From Murimonas intestini (GTDB lineage Bacteria > Bacillota > Clostridia > Lachnospirales > Lachnospiraceae): a stretch of DNA of 64,000 bases. This document shows, piece by piece, positions 63,668-64,000 of the stretch (the stretch's first letter is position 1; every line of letters begins with the position of its first letter). The stretch spans positions 223,475 to 287,474 of the forward strand of contig QGGY01000007.1 of NCBI GenBank assembly GCA_003148945.1, in the 5' to 3' direction. The notes beneath the pieces were generated by a model, which saw only the letters and a list, made by a program, of their open reading frames with translations, was not told where the DNA came from and did no database searches. The position numbers and the translations under genes are program-made.

Positions 63668-64000
63668 TCACTCTCTAAAATGTATTTTGAGACAATTTGA
63701 AAATTCGCAGGGCATTTTATCGGGCAGCTGCACATTTAAGATTCCCAGGTCCTTGTCAAACGGCACATCACCATAACCCAGAAGCTGTACACGCTTTACC
63801 TCAGATGAATCCCTAAGTTCATGCAGCACAGCATTGCTGCCCTTTCCCATGAGGAATGCATATACCACATCTGCTTTCCCGGTATACCTGACATCATACC
63901 TTGTCCATTGGGCTGCCTTCTCCGCCTCAATGTGGGTCAACCCTTCCCCGTATACCTCATACGGTCTTGTTTCATAGATTCCTTCCCCGCAGACTGCCAT
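63668..64000 (-). CDS. GH29 alpha-L-fucosidase-like protein, C-terminal part
   Basis: 110 residues, open to the window edge. GEGIYETRPYEVYGEG matches the C-terminal part of GH29 enzymes and resembles the corresponding region of the fucosidase at 54367-55773 (GEAIYETRPFRVAAEG). A C-terminal sandwich follows. The catalytic domain lies beyond base 64000. It stops at 63668, just before the GH88-type gene, so it belongs to the same operon. Confidence 0.75.
   Translation of the reverse strand: MAVCGEGIYETRPYEVYGEGLTHIEAEKAAQWTRYDVRYTGKADVVYAFLMGKGSNAVLHELRDSSEVKRVQLLGYGDVPFDKDLGILNVQLPDKMPCEFSNCLKIHFRE

Overview
This 64 kb window looks like a chromosomal segment of a gut Lachnospiraceae bacterium (Firmicutes, Clostridium cluster XIVa type). 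This is inferred from gene content: LplA/LplB/LplC-like and MalF/MalG-like sugar importers without their own ATPase, YesM/YesN-type sensor-regulator pairs, many intracellular glycosidases, GGAGG-type ribosome binding sites, TTG/GTG starts and a sortase-type surface anchor. I saw no rRNA, tRNA, transposase, integrase, phage gene or CRISPR array. Most genes lie on the minus strand in long operons, each next to its own regulator.

Layout: (1) 1-3513: the 3' end of a sortase-anchored protein with 240-bp repeats, an ArsR-type regulator and a DUF4143-type ATPase. (2) 3609-20005: a 13-gene minus-strand operon (importer, two aldo/keto reductases, GH10-like enzyme, ManD/RspA-like dehydratase, hydroxyacid dehydrogenase, M24 peptidase-like protein, RbsD/FucU protein, zinc dehydrogenase, two SDRs), divergent from a membrane AraC-type regulator. 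The redox genes fit an idonate/5-ketogluconate/gluconate to KDG route. (3) 20112-25146: an M13 metallopeptidase with SLH-like repeats, an OmpR-type two-component system and what looks like a SWIM-protein remnant. (4) 25358-36297: an importer plus GH106-like hydrolase and zinc dehydrogenase, divergent from a YesM/YesN pair. (5) 36397-44343: a MATE transporter, then a 1.1 kb gene-free region with two large palindromic elements sharing a conserved structured core, then AraC, a two-component system and an ABC-2 exporter. (6) 44441-53055: LacI repressor, two GH31 enzymes and an importer. (7) 53306-54073: a DUF2087 regulator. (8) 54367-64000: a saccharide operon with two GH29 fucosidases (one cut by the window edge), an alpha-glucuronidase-like enzyme, a heparinase II/III-like protein, a GH88-type unsaturated glucuronyl hydrolase and a binding protein.

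Taken together, external oligosaccharides are captured by binding proteins, imported by permeases that probably share a distant MsmX-like ATPase, and cut inside the cell by enzymes without signal peptides. The sugar acids are then rearranged by the dehydrogenases. Regulatory DNA is readable at several promoters: tandem LacI operators, 11-bp OmpR-type repeats before the M13 gene, and direct repeats next to the AraC-type systems. The least explained material is the pair of palindromic elements at 37876-38135 and 38457-38726.
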